Shown here: in pieces, positions 63,988 through 64,000 of the stretch
Numbering within the stretch: the first letter of the stretch is position 1
Layout: each line of letters opens with the position of its first letter
Origin: Ancylobacter lacus
Lineage (GTDB): Bacteria; Pseudomonadota; Alphaproteobacteria; Rhizobiales; Xanthobacteraceae
Assembly: GCF_018390635.1 (NCBI RefSeq)
Contig: NZ_JAHBGE010000083.1
Location: forward strand, 50,797-114,796
Direction of reading: 5' to 3'
Length of the DNA: 64,000 nt
Translations under genes and position numbers: made by a program
The notes under the pieces: generated by a model
The model's database searches: none
What the model was told of the DNA's origin: nothing
The model's input: only the letters and a program-made list of their open reading frames with translations

Positions 63988-64000
63988 AAGCGCAGTCTGA

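Overview
The window is about 70 % GC with dense operons and frequent 4-bp stop/start overlaps. It reads as the chromosome of an alphaproteobacterium of the Hyphomicrobiales, most likely near Xanthobacteraceae (Ancylobacter, Starkeya, Xanthobacter). The placement is inference. It rests on the acpXL very-long-chain fatty acid (VLCFA) cluster for lipid A, the FixL/FixK-type oxygen genes, an Omp19-like lipoprotein, and the general character of the housekeeping genes. No rRNA, CRISPR array or insertion sequence was seen. One tRNA (Gln, anticodon CTG) is present.

Layout. 1-6.3 kb: end of a secreted Cys-rich protein, the overlapping operon cysS-GNAT-cimA, a LOG-family nucleotide hydrolase and a PHB-depolymerase-like esterase. 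6.4-12 kb: outer-membrane barrel candidate, a translationally coupled ArsR regulator with an Atm1-type ABC exporter, then psd-pssA (phosphatidylethanolamine synthesis). 12-20.8 kb: accessory genes, including an Omp19-like lipoprotein, SDR, chrA, LysR/EamA divergent pair, rhodanese, class III aminotransferase, DUF1398 and a MarR regulator with a perfect dyad at its promoter. 20.9-25.2 kb: polyamine cluster (SpuC-like aminotransferase, glutamine-synthetase-like ligase, PotF-like binding protein) around a 14-bp palindrome. 26.6-33.3 kb: minus-strand lipid A VLCFA operon acpXL-fabZXL-fabF2XL-fabF1XL-SDR-adh2XL-lpxXL. One of its two ketosynthases has lost its catalytic residues. 33.6-41.1 kb: alpha-2-macroglobulin and PBP1C pair.

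41.2-51.2 kb: tRNA-Gln, a lytic transglycosylase, then an oxygen-response island. It holds a BON protein and a USP diverging from a spacer with two FNR/FixK-type boxes, a P1B ATPase with an unusual CPL motif, a hybrid histidine kinase with an intact FixL-type heme PAS domain, a FixK-like CRP regulator and an OmpR-type response regulator. A third, near-consensus box lies at 50999. The simplest reading is that low O2 is sensed by the heme kinase and that the CRP protein acts on these boxes; the partner of the kinase is not shown by the sequence.

51.2-60.9 kb: housekeeping genes (ppx/gppA-rlmE, MFS exporter, guaB, iron permease-like, MAPEG, RsmB-like methyltransferase, guaA). From 60.9 kb, directly after guaA, composition falls in GC and an integrase, AlpA-like and XRE regulators and an unknown Tat-like protein mark the left end of a genomic island inserted at guaA. 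The island continues past the window.
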